Below, piece by piece: positions 23,548-34,515 of a DNA stretch of 64,000 bases. A program made the translations under genes and the position numbers. The DNA is from Ectobius pallidus (lineage: Eukaryota; Arthropoda; Insecta; Blattodea; Ectobiidae), in NCBI GenBank assembly GCA_964059195.1, contig CAXKWD010000008.1:49208502-49272501 (forward strand), given 5' to 3'. How positions within the stretch are numbered: position 1 is the first letter of the stretch; each line of letters opens with the position of its first letter. Under the pieces are notes generated by a model, which saw nothing but the letters and a program-made list of their open reading frames with translations, had not been told where the DNA came from and did no database searches.

Positions 23548-23844
23548 TTAACATTGACAGAGGAGAAGTGATTAGTCAGTCAACTGTAAACTCACTGCGG
23601 GCGGCAGTAGGGAGGCGGTAGTCTTCTTCTCGCGTGGCTGAAGGCGGTGACCATGAAACACGCGCGTACGGAGAGAAGCAGCTACAGATGTCCAGAGCTC
23701 GCTGGAAGCGGCATGAAGGTCATCACTCGAGCGCGCCACGAAGCGACCCGAACAACCACGAATTTCACGAACGTCCACACGAAAATCAAATACGTGTCGC
23801 ACACTGTTCAATATTCAGAAAATTATTGCAAATATATCAAACCC

Positions 23845-23859
23845 TGCCCGTGAGGACCA
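23845..23859 (-). other. BEL-3 primer-binding site
   Basis: Minus strand TGGTCCTCACGGGCA, three bases after the LTR end. It shares ttttGGTCCT with the BEL-1 site but differs downstream. Confidence 0.6.
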
Positions 23860-23862
23860 AAA

Positions 23863-24519
23863 TGAAGGGAATTTAATAGGATCCGGTCCGTGAGGAGCAT
23901 GTGACTGGAAATGCACTACGGAGGAAAACCAATTAAATTAAACGAAGGGAGAGTGGACTGTAGGTAGCTGGAACAGTGATTTAGATTTGAGGATTTTGCA
24001 ATAATATATTTCAGGAAGCCTGAACTCTGAATACTAAATCATAATACAACACTTGACAAAATAAGATATATACGAATTAATACAGTTACTATTCTAGGAG
24101 CCTAGCAATGCTCCCGCCAGATAATATATGCAAACGCTAGACAAAGCACCGTTCACTGCACGTGTCGTCTAGGTTACGAGACAATGGAATACTTGTAAAT
24201 TACACTAAAAATACAATGTGATTCCTGAAACTTCACACGCAGGCTGCTTAAACAATACAAGAGCCGATTGGTGTGGAATTGCAGATGAGCACTAATAATA
24301 TAGAGCGAAAACTGTCCCGACAACTAGGAGCAATTGTGACGCTGACTATATACGACAGAGGCTCGATCCCAACTAACTCGCACTGGCGTGGTATGGTACG
24401 CTACACGCCACCACCTGCACAGGATGTGACTAACTCAGCGCGGCAAATAATTGGCGGTAGCGCCAATTACCACAGAGGCTAATTTGAAACACTATAACTT
24501 ATAGACTCTTGATCTAACA
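23863..24519 (-). repeat. BEL-3 5' LTR (657 bp)
   Basis: On the minus strand it starts TGTTAGATC and ends CCCTTCA (TG...CA), followed by ttt and the primer-binding site. It is near-identical to 19167-19823. Short open frames inside it are shared by both LTRs and are not genes. Confidence 0.93.
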
Positions 24520-24815
24520 ATGGGTAAACAAATATCAGCAGTAGCAACCCACTTTTGTGATGCAGGTCAGAGATCCAGAGATCCAAAATTGATCAAATGT
24601 GTCCATGGACATAAAGTCTGGGAGAATATTTTCATCAATAAGAGGAAGCAACTTATGAACTTTGCCATATCAACCGATGATGACCATATTTCGAAATTCA
24701 TTTAGCGTCCACATGAGGTATCACTGCAGTTCAGTATAGCTGTTGAAACTTGTATGGGTAAACTATACCACAAGCGTCTAAACTCTCTATATAATGATGT
24801 TCATGATAATAATAT
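24520..24815 (+). other. Unassigned short ORF at the BEL-3 edge
   Basis: An uninterrupted 61-codon frame (24520-24705) starts exactly at the first base outside the LTR (MGKQISAVATHFCDAGQR) and ends HISKFI. The composition looks protein-like but I recognise no domain. It could be an exon or element fragment whose upstream part lies elsewhere. Nothing is seen from 24706 to 24815. Confidence 0.3.
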
Positions 24816-25321
24816 AGGGTGATCAGCCATCCCGATTTTAATGGGATTGATCCTTTTTTAGATTGAGTGGTCCCGTTTTCCTGACAAAACCTTAAACAGA
24901 TGCAAAATGCCCCCTTTTTTAACTTACATCTTAATGTCATGTGTTCATGTAAAATTTCCTCTGTGGTCAATTGTGAAGGCTATGGTTATGTTCAAAATAA
25001 AGTTTCCATAAATTTCTGTTAGAAGACTCAAAACTTTTTCAGGAAATAGAACACTAATAATAATCAAAGAAAAACTGGTTCAGATCCTGGATGCAGAGAA
25101 GTGTAAATAAGATTTCGTGTAACAATCTTCAATTAAGATATGGACTTAATAAAAGTAGAAGTATTTTTTTAATATATTTGTAAAGTTACCACAAAATTAT
25201 ACTTTTAAAATAAATTTGAAAAAGACTGTAGTCATGATGTAGTTTAAAGTTAAGAACTGTTCATTTTATTGGTCTAGAATAAAATCAAATTAATGAATAG
25301 AATATTTCTAACATTTACCTA

Positions 25322-26655
25322 TAAGGAGCGTTCAAAAAGAAATGAGCAGGAGTCTGGAATGTGTAAACCGGTGACAGAATTGTAATATCGTTTAGTGTGT
25401 TTAACAAAGCATGGTTCCGACAAGAGCTCAGAAGTTGATAGCCCACCACTAGAGGGTCATGGATGCATTCCACGTGACTACAAAGCTAGCAGAATCACGC
25501 GGCAGTCATCCAATGTGGTCATTCGTGTTGTGAGCAGTGAAACAGTGAAATGGAGGGGCCAAAAGAAGAGCAAAGAGGTGTTGTTCGTTTTCTGATAGCG
25601 GAAGGAGTTGGGGCACTGACATTCATCAAAGAATGTCACGAGCGTACGGTGAACACTGCATGTCCCTTGCAAGGGCCAAGGCATGGCACAAGCGCTTCAG
25701 GGAAGGACGGTTGTCTCTAGCCGATGATGCACGGTCTGTAACACCAAACCGCATTACCGATGACATTTTCCAGCTGGTTGATGCCCTCGGTAGCCAGAAC
25801 CACCAAGTTACGGTACAAGCCGTAGCCGCCGAGGTTGGATTGAGATTCGGAAGTGTTCACACCATCATGACAGAAAGAATGAACTGGCGCAAAGTGTGCG
25901 CCCAATGGGTGCCCCACAGTCTTCAACCACAATAGGAAGCATGTCAAATGGTCCACTGTCTGGATTATCTGCACCGCTATGCCAGGGAAGGGAATGAGTT
26001 CCTGGCACGAGTGGTGACTGGGGATGAGTCTTGGTGTCATCACTTTGAACCAGAATCGAAATGACAAAGTCTCCAATGGAAGCATCCAAGGTCACCACCA
26101 CCAAAAATATCCAAGGCCATCCACACAAGTTCAGGAAAGGTTATGCTGACCTTCTTTGATCAACACAGCCCCTTCTGATAGACTTCCTGCAGAATGGGAC
26201 AACAGTGATTGCCCAGCGTTACTCACAAACCTTGACCACCCTTCATTAAGCGATCAAATCGAAACGACCAGGCCAGCTCACCCGTGAGGTCATTCTGCTC
26301 CACAACAATGCAAGGCCTCATACGCCCAACCAAATCATGGCACTCATGCAGAAATTCAAGTGAGAGGTGCTCGGTCACCCTCCATAAAGTCCAGACCTCT
26401 CTCCCTGCGATTACACCATTTTCGGTCCCCTAAAAAAGGCTCTGAGGGGCAAACGATTCACCTCAGATGACGACATAAAGCAGTACGTTCGGAACTGGTT
26501 CAAAATGCAGCCCTGGGAATGTTACTAGACAGCCATTCACCGCCTTTGTGTCGCAGTGGGACAACTGCCTTAACAGCCAGGGCCAATACTTCTGACATAC
26601 AGGTAATGGTTTCTGTTCCTTGACCTCTGGCTTGTTTCTTTTTGAATGCTCCTTA
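25322..26655 (+). mobile_element. Mariner-family transposon, inactive
   Basis: Inverted ends TAAGGAGCGTTCAAAAAGAA (left) and TAAGGAGCATTCAAAAAGAA (right, complemented) are flanked by TA at 25320-25321 and 26656-26657, the mariner/Tc1 target. At 1334 bp it is the usual size for mariner. The transposase inside is broken. Confidence 0.92.
25550..26623 (+). pseudogene. Mariner transposase
   Basis: Starts at ATG 25550, and the homologous segments are spread over three frames. There is the N-terminal HTH region (EEQRGVVRFL, SRAYGEHCMSLARAKAWHK, FREGRLSLADD). The catalytic GDESWCHHFEPES follows near 26022-26058, then QWKHPRSPPPK and GKVMLTFF, then the second catalytic region with HNNARPHTPN as expected near 26300. 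Multiple stops and indels are present. The product would cut and paste the element at TA sites; this copy cannot. Confidence 0.9.
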
Positions 26656-26740
26656 TAATTATAGTTCTGTTTTTTCAATAAACCACACGACCAACCTGAA
26701 TGTCCTTTTTTTAATTTTTTTGTTTTTATATGGTCACCCT

Positions 26741-26883
26741 ATAATTATATTATGTTAATGAAGTACCAGTAATGAAGCTAATAAAGATTTCATGACTAAG
26801 TCATTTGTTTGTTGTGTATGGTGAATAAAATCCATTTTTCTTTCTAATGATGGTAATGTTGTCATTGATATTTTTATTTTCAG
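26741..26883. other. Intronic sequence with polypyrimidine tract
   Basis: Short AT-rich stretch ending in tgatatttttattttcag, a good 3' splice site for the exon that follows. Confidence 0.5.
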
Positions 26884-27123
26884 TTTAGTCCACCAACAGA
26901 GCCTCCTCAGCTGATTCGAACTCTAGTGTCTGATCCAGAAGAACTCCCCAAGGCTACTCGAATATCTGGAAAAGATATAGTGAAAGCAAGGCTTTTATAC
27001 ATGGCAGGAATATTAGAACAGATTGATTCGTGGGGAAAAAATAAAGAGGATGATAAAATGAATGCATCATCTATTGCTTCCTCTGCCATCAAAATTATGG
27101 TCTTCTCTGCCCAACTTACTGAG
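26884..27123 (+). CDS. Internal exon of an unrecognised host-type gene
   Basis: An 80-codon open segment is bounded by a strong acceptor (ttttattttcag) and a donor (GAG then gtatta), phase 0 at both ends. It reads FSPPTEPPQLIRTLVSDPEE and later ARLLYMAGILEQIDSWGKN and SSIASSAIKIMVFSAQLTE. It is a soluble, mostly helical, non-repetitive sequence unlike any element around it. No stop or frameshift is present. I cannot name the protein. The neighbouring exons must lie outside the window or beyond large element-filled introns. Confidence 0.65.
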
Positions 27124-27316
27124 GTATTACAAATAGTAACTATAGAAATTGTGTATTGTGTATTTAGTAACTTATATGTTGAACATGGTAAGTCTTACCT
27201 ATTAATATGAAATAGCAATATAAGTACCGGTACCAATATCCTAATACTATCAGTACTTAAAAACTGGTATTATGAAAAATCTGTCATAATGGTCCAGATT
27301 TCCACTGATTAATATA
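27124..27316. other. Presumed intron start, no other feature
   Basis: Follows the donor site. It contains gtaccggtacc near 27222 and one copy of ggtattatgaa, the flank of the fold-back element. Nothing coding. Confidence 0.4.
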
Positions 27317-27699
27317 TTTACATAAAATGAAATAAAAATTGTTTACAGTGGATTTGTCATTCCAACAAAAAACACACGTTTCGGTCACACCATAAGACCT
27401 TCTTCAGGTGACTGTTAACAAGAAGAGAATAAAACTCTCAATTGTCCGTGTCATAACAAACACTTCCGTTGTAAGTGGAATGCGCACTTACAACAAACAA
27501 CGGAAGTGTTTGTTGTAAGTGTGCATTCCACTTACAACGGAAGTGTTTGTTATGACACGGACAATTGAGAGTTTTATTCTCTTCTTGTAAACAGTCACCT
27601 GAAGAAGGTCTTATGGTTTGACCGAAACGTTGTGTGTTTTTTGTTGGAATGACAAATAAATATCCACTGTAAACAATTTTTATTTAATTTTATGTAAAT
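27317..27699. repeat. Fold-back element with ~185-bp inverted arms
   Basis: The left arm (27317-27498) and right arm (27508-27699) are complementary over almost their whole length, around a 9-base spacer (aacggaagt). The arms contain gaagaaggtcttatggt and accgaaacgtt, words I associate with Penelope-like or fold-back repeats. The 11-mer ggtattatgaa lies on both sides (near 27264 and 27700) and may be a target duplication with extra bases inside. A transcript would form a long hairpin. Confidence 0.88.
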
Positions 27700-28365
27700 G
27701 GTATTATGAATTTTGCTTACACAATAAATTCTTCCATTTTATTAATTAATTAATGAGAATATAACATAATAAAACTGAATTCATACTATAGCTCTGAGGA
27801 TATCCTCACATTGAGAATATTTCATTTAGTTTCTTTATGCATATGTTCAGGGGCACCAAGTTTTGAAAAACATTGGGTGGGCTCAAAGATTTTAAAAATA
27901 TCATACTCCCGCCCCTTATTTGGTTCTTCCCTCAGTTTTGTTGTCCCTTGCTGATTTGTCCAATCTTTCTTAATTCATTCTTTCTCCTTGTTCGTTTCGC
28001 TTCTTCCCATCCCCAATGTCTTGTACTCTACATTCTTGTCTTACGTCACAATACCTTCCGCTGTTATTAATGTTCTTCCTGTGATTCATCTTAATTACAA
28101 GCATCTTCTAAATTCTAAATCTAACTTTCCGGCGCTCTCCTTGTGTAAATTTAGAACAGCAATGTGATTAACTGATTAAGTATTTCTGAATGCAAAAATG
28201 TCTTTAGCATTTTCAAAGCGTAGGCCTAAAAATATATTTTGGCGGTGTTTGTGGAAACTTGAGAAAGACAAAAAATAATTATGAACGTATGAACGATTTC
28301 AAAGGATTGCGGGTGAATTGTAATAAACTATGTAGGCCTATGTCAACATATGTCCGATTTTCGCT

Positions 28366-31127
28366 TTATATTTATTTATTTACGTCCTACGTGAAAAATA
28401 TACATTGATATGGGACAGTGTAGATCGAGATACTCGACCCAATACAAATTAGAATAATACAATAATCTACAAATAATACAGAAATCTACAACTAGTACAT
28501 CAAATAATACAATAATCTACAAATAGTGGTACACCTAATAATACATATTACAAAACGCAAAACTTTAGATATTTAACTGATGAGTCTCTGATGGAGTTGT
28601 GAGTATGACTTAGGCCCGGTTGCATAAAAGCTCCAGATATCTTCTAGACAGCTAATCGTTCTATACATTTATAGACTCGATAAACACCTTCCCATTTCCG
28701 AAAGCAAATTTGCTCAAGAAATAGCTAATGGCAGATAAATGAGTTGAGCACTTTGTCAATAGATGGAGACACGGTGCTTACTCTAATATCAAGTTGGCCG
28801 TGATTGAATAGCAACCAATCGGAGCGCTTCTTGCTATTCTATAAAAATGGCTAAATTATCTTTCTGCCTTTTCTTGTCTGCTGTTTCTCTGCTAAAATGA
28901 ATGTAAAACGTGAGATAAGCTACGGTAATTTCGATTTCGAGACTTGTGCATTAGAGAAAATGTCACCCATCACAATCTGACAACATAATGCGTAAAACGT
29001 AACACATTAATTAAGTTATAGCTGATTTACCACAGAAAGGAATGCTTCGATGGTTGTTCCCAATTCTAATGATGGGCAATTTAACGCTGAAAAAGGCATG
29101 CTTGCAGTTGTTCCTTATTTAATATGATGGCCTATTTATCCATAGGTCATTGCTTTGACAGCCTGATTCTTTCCGAAACTCAATATCGTCAAAGATCTAA
29201 TTCTTTCGGGGAATACTTTTTGCTTTACACATCTCTAGGCCTAATTATTGCCTCAGGATGAAGATGACTAGAAAGATGATGATTATGTATTAATATTCGT
29301 GCTGTAAAATGGCAATATTTTCTTCATAAAGTGTTGCATCAGAAAATAAAATTAATATACTTAAGCTACATTTTTTCCGAATCTGAATATCATCGTAGGC
29401 TACTTCTTGAAAGGATTGCCGTATTTCTTTCAGGGAATATTTACTTCTGTATAGACCTAGGCCTTATACGATCTGGCATTGAAGATGACCAGCAAGAAAA
29501 TATGATGTGAATTAATATTCGCGATATTTTCTTGAAGTATTAACTTACAACAGATAATGAAATTAATACAAATAAACGATGGATACATTAATAGCCTAGG
29601 CTATAACAAAGTTCATCTAACCGATAATATACAATTTTTCTAGTACAGTATTATGAATTATTTCACACACAAATTAATAACCAATGCCAGCTTCATTACT
29701 ACTTTTAATTTTAATACCATAACAAGCTAGTAACATAATGTAAGATTAAATGCTAACATAATAACGAAACATACATCAACATAAATATTTCGCATTTCCG
29801 CCATGTTGCGTGTTTATCTACCGTTTCGCCAGATATCTAGTGATTTATGGTGCGATAGTTTGTAGGGCGTTTTATCGAACGATTAGCCGCCATCGAACGT
29901 TTCAGAAACGCTTACGGATTGAATAATGCCATCTAGTAGATATCTTACATTTCGGAAACCCGGCGTTAGTGAGGACATGATTGCAGTATTCCTCAATACT
30001 ATAAAAACATGCATTATTAAAAAATGTTTTTAGTGAACTCTCGAATTTATTTGCGCAATGTATGTTTTTCAAATGGTGAGGTAGTTTGTTGAATAGATTG
30101 ATTCCAGTGTAAATTACTCCTTTCTGGAATAAGGATGTACTATGGGAAGGTATAGATAGGTTGGTTTTGTGTCTAGTATTGTGATTATGGATTGCTTGGT
30201 TTTTTTTTTAAATCCTCCATGTGTTTTTTGACATGTAGCAGAAGTTCATACATGTACAGAGATGGCAGAGGCATGATATGTAAATCCTTAAATATTGGTC
30301 TGCACGTATCATTTCTGTTTGCTCTGATTATTATTCTAACAATTCTCTTTTGTAGTCTAAAGACTGATGTACTGTATGTGCTGTTTCCCCAAAAGATGAT
30401 TCCGTATCTTAAGATGCTCTGAGCATGCGAAAAGTAGAGGGTCTTGACTGTGGGTAAGTTTGTGAATTTTTTAATGTGGAACATTGCGTACCGGTAAGTA
30501 AATTTTCCAAACTTTCTATTAATTTCTTCGATGTGGGGTTTCCATGTCAGATGTTCATCTATGTTAATGCCTAAAAATTTTGCGGATGATGTGTAATTGA
30601 TGGGATTTTCAAATGTAATGATAGGCTTGAGTGGATTATTATTTTGTTTGTGGTGGAAGGAAATAGCTGCTGATTTACTTTCATTTAAAATGAGGCCATT
30701 TGTTCTAAACCAATCTATCAATTGTTGTGCCACCATATCTATTTTGCATTTAAGCTGATGTTCATTTTTTCCTCCAACCAAAATGTTAGTATCATCTGCA
30801 AAGAGTGTGGTGAGTTCTGAATCGATGTTTAAGGGTAGATCATTAATAAATAATATAAAGAGAAGAGGGGCGAGATTTGAGCCTTGTAGGACTCCATATT
30901 GAATTTGTTTCTTTTCCGAAGTGTATTTTTCTAGTGTTAGATTTGTTTTGTTGAAATGGGTGATCTCGACGACTTGAAAGCGATTAGATAGGTAATAATT
31001 GAACCAGCTTAATGCTGTTCCTCTTACCCCATAGTTTTCTAATTTATTTAGTGATTTATTTAGTGATTCAACAAAACAAAACAATTTCTTGTAATAGCAA
31101 TAAATAATAATAATAATGATATAAGAC
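28366..31127 (-). mobile_element. 5'-truncated LINE (CR1/Jockey-like)
   Basis: On the minus strand it runs from RT into a 3' UTR that ends gtaggacgtaaataaataaa. A second, shorter copy of the same 3' end is on the plus strand at 58284-58945. Comparison of the two shows the extra segment 28614-29965 is an insertion. The 5' end is truncated in RT and begins beside an (AAT)n stretch at 31088-31118. Confidence 0.88.
28614..29965. mobile_element. Harbinger-like MITE in the LINE 3' UTR
   Basis: Ends gcccggttgcataaaag and (complemented right) gccgggtttccgaaatg are imperfect inverted repeats, flanked by ttag on both sides (28610-28613 and 29966-29969). A 3-bp TTA target would fit PIF/Harbinger. The other LINE copy at 58284-58945 lacks it, which defines the boundaries. 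Two ~215-bp halves (near 29160-29375 and 29376-29590) resemble each other. No transposase. Confidence 0.75.
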
Positions 31128-31129
31128 AT
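30185..31129 (-). pseudogene. LINE reverse transcriptase C-terminal part
   Basis: An open frame of 314 codons. The first residues derive from the junction, and RT homology starts at SLNKLENYGVRG. It has GVLQGSNLAPLLFILFINDL, the catalytic LFADDTNIL, thumb residues NSAKFLGINIDEHLTW-like sequence, and the C-terminal HIMPLPSLYMYELLLHVKKH. The endonuclease and the first RT motifs are missing, so it cannot work. The frame remains open, suggesting a fairly recent insertion. Confidence 0.88.
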
Positions 31130-31185
31130 TACTGGGTGGGCTTAAACCCCACGGGCCCATATAAGTTGGCGCCACTGCATATGTT

Positions 31186-32799
31186 TATGAATCAATGCCC
31201 TGGAGCTATACTGTTCACTGCATGCTTAGTGATAAGCAAGCCATAGTAATAAGCAAAACACTAAGTAACACTGTATGCATCGCATAAAATTTCAGACTTA
31301 TTATAACTCCTCCCAAAACAAAATGTTGGATAGGTTCTGCCTCATTAGGAACACATGTTATTGCCTTGCAAAAATACATTCTCTTTAATGGTCTCAAGTC
31401 CACGAAGATCCTTCAATTCTTTACCTTGAACCTGTATTATTTATTACAATTTACTGTCCCTCAGTAAAAATTTTGGGAATGATTTTGTTGATGCTAGACT
31501 ATATTTATTCGCATAAAAAAGAAAAGTTCAAATTTGGTGATCTGTAGCTTGCTGTGTTCTTTATGAAGGCACCAAAAACATCATATATGAATTTACTTTT
31601 GTGTCAAGCGTCCGAAAGAGTGGTTAAAATGAGAAAAACATTGTTACTTCTCTAACTTAGAAATGGCAGTCTGTGAACCGGAAATGTATGCTGAAAGGTA
31701 AGAATTACGACTCACAGTGAGATGACCTAAGATTATCTTATTACCTCAGAAAATAAATTTAACTAATCTAGTATAAATCACAGGATATGTAACCTAACTA
31801 ACCTAACCTAACCTAACTTTGGGTTAACATAGTAAACAAGTGTCACTAATTTTTATAACAATGAAATAATACCCCTACACACTTCTCGGAGATTGTTCTC
31901 CTAGATACATCATCTTCACTGTCATCAGCGTACATGTCTCCCAATCAAATTTCTGTATATAGGCCTAGTATATCGTTGCACACTGAACAAAACCTGAAGT
32001 GTGTGAAGTGTGGCATAACTAGATCCAAAATTATTTTCTGGAAAATTTGGTTTTCACTGTTGTAGCACTGTGAAATGTCTGGTTTAAGAACTCAGTGTTA
32101 ACATACAACAAGCATAGCATTTGGCTGAGTAACAGTACTTTGTCTATCTTAAAACAACGTGCAATATGCTATGCAATAGTGAGCTCTATTTGGACACAGT
32201 CTGACAGAGAGAAGCCACCATGGTGTGAGGATGTTTTGCATCATGTTCTCTCTTATGAATGCTGAAGACTTTGGGGTCTGGCTACTGAATAATAAAAAGC
32301 AATCAGCTTGCTTGTGCACATATTTGGGTGGTTGATACAGGCTTGCTTATTTTAGAATGTAGATCTGTATGCAAAAGAGTACTAATTGGAATCAGTATTA
32401 ATTCAATTATACCAAACCCTACCATATTTTTATCTAATCTAAACAGCTTCTATGCAAATATTCCATTGTGGTGGATTGTTGCATAGGTCAGTGATTCAAA
32501 ATGAACTTTTCATTATTGTTAAGTTACACAGTATTCATAGGTTTGCAATAAAATTACAGAACAGATACTCCTTCTTATTTTTCTTTCTTTCTTTACCTTT
32601 CAATTTACCAATGTGTTTGTAAGCAAACACCATGGAAAGATAGACAAAAACCACCTTCGAAAAAATTTAATAACTTGTTGGTTTGAAGATTTAAAAAGTA
32701 TTTTGGTAAACTTAAACACAAGTTTTTAACAATAATCATGTCTTTAGCCTGTGCTTTTTACTGTATGTTCTCTTTGAAAAGGTAAAAGTTTTAAGTACC
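31186..32799. other. Gap with a short interstitial telomeric repeat
   Basis: No gene found. 31791-31817 is a run of cctaa units (aacctaactaacctaac...), the complement of the insect telomere repeat TTAGG, with four clear tandem units. The rest is AT-rich. ORFs here are short and unsupported. Confidence 0.6.
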
Positions 32800-33032
32800 A
32801 GTATAAAAACAAAAATAGTTAACTCTCTTAAAAAAAAGCACATCTGCTGGAAACGACAAAATTTCTAATTCTTTACTTAAGAAATCTTTGCTTCATTGAT
32901 CACTCTACTCACAGATATCTTTATTTAGTACGTCATTTCTTTTGTGGACAGTTTCCTGACAGCTTCAAGGTAGCAAGGGTAATTCCAGTTCACAAGAAAC
33001 AAGATGAAAGTGATTTAAACAGCTATAGACCT

Positions 33033-33738
33033 AATTAAAATATTTCATTTCCATCAGATAATCATTAGATATGTAACAAAGTTCCGCCTTAACCCTTAAC
33101 ACAAAACTTATCTTGATCCACTCAAAAACAGCATATAAAGATGTAGATGAAAGCTGGATTCTTCTGTGTGGAACCAATATACGTCATTATTTAAATAGAA
33201 AATGCATTTCGGCGTATTTGATGCACTATCTTTAGTTCTGATGAGTTGTATTGAACACCACAATTCATCTGAAATAATGTTGTTTATATGTTTGTTATTT
33301 GGTAACCTAGGTCACAGTTGTAGTTAGGTCAAATAAATGATTTTGGTCAATTATGTTTTCATTAAGGATGTTATTCTTATTCTTATAAATTTGAAAGCTT
33401 TCCAATATATTAAGTCTAATACCCTTATCACAGATATGTAGGACTTCCAGGGTGTTATCTAAGTTATCTAATCTATGAACACTATCAAGCAGGTGTTTAG
33501 CATATGCTGAGCGTAATCTGCCATATTTAAAATCAGTAATTTGTTCATTAAATCTTTGCTTGAATTTTCTACCAGTTTGTCCCACATATACCTTTTTTCA
33601 ATCAGTACACATCAATTTTAAACTCCACTTTCTTCCATTTTATCCACAGAGTTGGTGTTATTGCTGTATAATTTATTCTTTAAGTTGCAGAACCAACTGC
33701 AACTTAAGGTGGAACTTTGTTACATACCGGTATCTAAT
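33033..33738 (-). mobile_element. Penelope-like element fragment
   Basis: It interrupts the LINE at NSYRP. agctatagacct occurs on both sides (33021-33032 and 33739-33750) as a 12-bp duplication. Near each end there is an inverted repeat (attagatatgtaacaaagtt at 33053 and its complement near 33712), as Penelope-type elements often show. A 10-bp hairpin (gatgagttgt...acaattcatc, 33240-33269) lies in the 3' part. Only the endonuclease end of the ORF remains. Confidence 0.8.
33307..33650 (-). pseudogene. Penelope-like GIY-YIG endonuclease domain
   Basis: Minus-strand sequence reads YVGQTGRKFKQRFNEQITDF, GRLRSAYAKHLLDSVHRLD and FQIYKNKNNILNENIID. This is the C-terminal GIY-YIG endonuclease of Penelope-like retroelements, which nicks the target for priming. 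The upstream part with the RT is absent, and a stop separates the CKK-like region before YVGQTGR. The open frame from 33585 down to 33307 starts at MGQTGRK only because the earlier codons are broken. Confidence 0.85.
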
Positions 33739-34515
33739 AGCTATAGACCTATTTCCTTGTTACCAGTACCATTTTTTAAAAATATAGTAGAATGCTTAAT
33801 GTATAATAGAGTTACGTCATTGCTGAATACATACAACTTCTTGACAAATAATCAGTTTGGACTTCGAAAGAGAATGTCACTTGCAATGCATTCCACTCAC
33901 CTACTTATAAAGTTCTCAAAGTCATAAATAAAAAGGAAATTGCATTAATACTTTTTTATCTAATTAAAGCATTTGATATGATGAACCATGAGCTCCTGAT
34001 TAATAAACTTGAAAATTTTGGTATCAGAGGCACATTAGTAAGGATTGGTTCACCTCATATCTAATTAACTGAAAGCAGTATGTTGAGATTGTCTGAAATA
34101 ATCAGAAATTGAAACTATTTCCTGTGGTGTCCCACAAGGGTCAGTTTTAGGGCCTCCCTTATTCTTATTACTTATTAATAATCTCCTTGCTTACCTATCC
34201 CCATATCATACAATATTATTTGTCATTGACACAGTTGCAATAAGGCCTACCGGTAATCAAACTTACAATAGATCAACTTGAAACATGGCTGGAAAACGAC
34301 AGTTTTTACCTAAATCTAAACAAAACTCAGTTATAAATTTCAGTAACTTAGTCATTCCTTACACATTAAACATATTTAAAAATGTGAGTAGGCTAACAAT
34401 TGATTCAAAATTAAACTGGAATGAACATGTGAATAACCTTCAAATGAGACTTTCTACACTATGTTTTGCCTTTAGAAGTTTAAGCAACATAATTGCTACT
34501 AGCGCATTAAAATTA

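Larger units (their letters stand above)
19167..24519 (-). mobile_element. BEL/Pao element with internal RT deletion (BEL-3)
   Basis: Two ~657-bp LTRs (5' at 24519-23863 and 3' at 19823-19167 on the minus strand) enclose gag, protease and integrase. RT and RNase H are missing from an otherwise continuous ORF, so this copy is a non-autonomous deletion derivative. The 3' LTR lacks the TG/CA edge seen in the 5' LTR (ccaa in place of tgaa), and the flanks gagga/atggg do not match. One end may therefore have been altered after insertion. Confidence 0.9.
24816..26740. mobile_element. DNA-transposon remnant holding the mariner
   Basis: The ends are inverted: agggtgatcagccatcccga at the left and, complementing the right end, agggtgaccatat followed by a run of As and aaaggac. 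A similar terminus (ggtgaccatttgtcccgatt on the minus strand) is at 37997. It resembles hAT-type or unclassified ends of the form gggtgacca...cccgatt. No convincing target duplication was seen. Without the mariner it would be about 0.6 kb and non-coding. Confidence 0.45.
27848..31177. mobile_element. hAT-like element containing a LINE
   Basis: The ends caggggcaccaagtt (left) and cagtggcgccaactt (right, complemented) are inverted. They are flanked by the 8-bp duplication catatgtt (27840-27847 and 31178-31185), the hAT length. Most of its span is the LINE at 28366-31127. The element's own sequence is about 0.6 kb with no transposase, so it is non-autonomous. Confidence 0.75.

Noticed and set aside
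33238..33275. Hammerhead ribozyme in the Penelope-like element (ctgatgag ... gaaa)
   Set aside because: The core words are present in order, but the strong hairpin gatgagttgt/acaattcatc uses the core bases themselves and stems I and III cannot be built.
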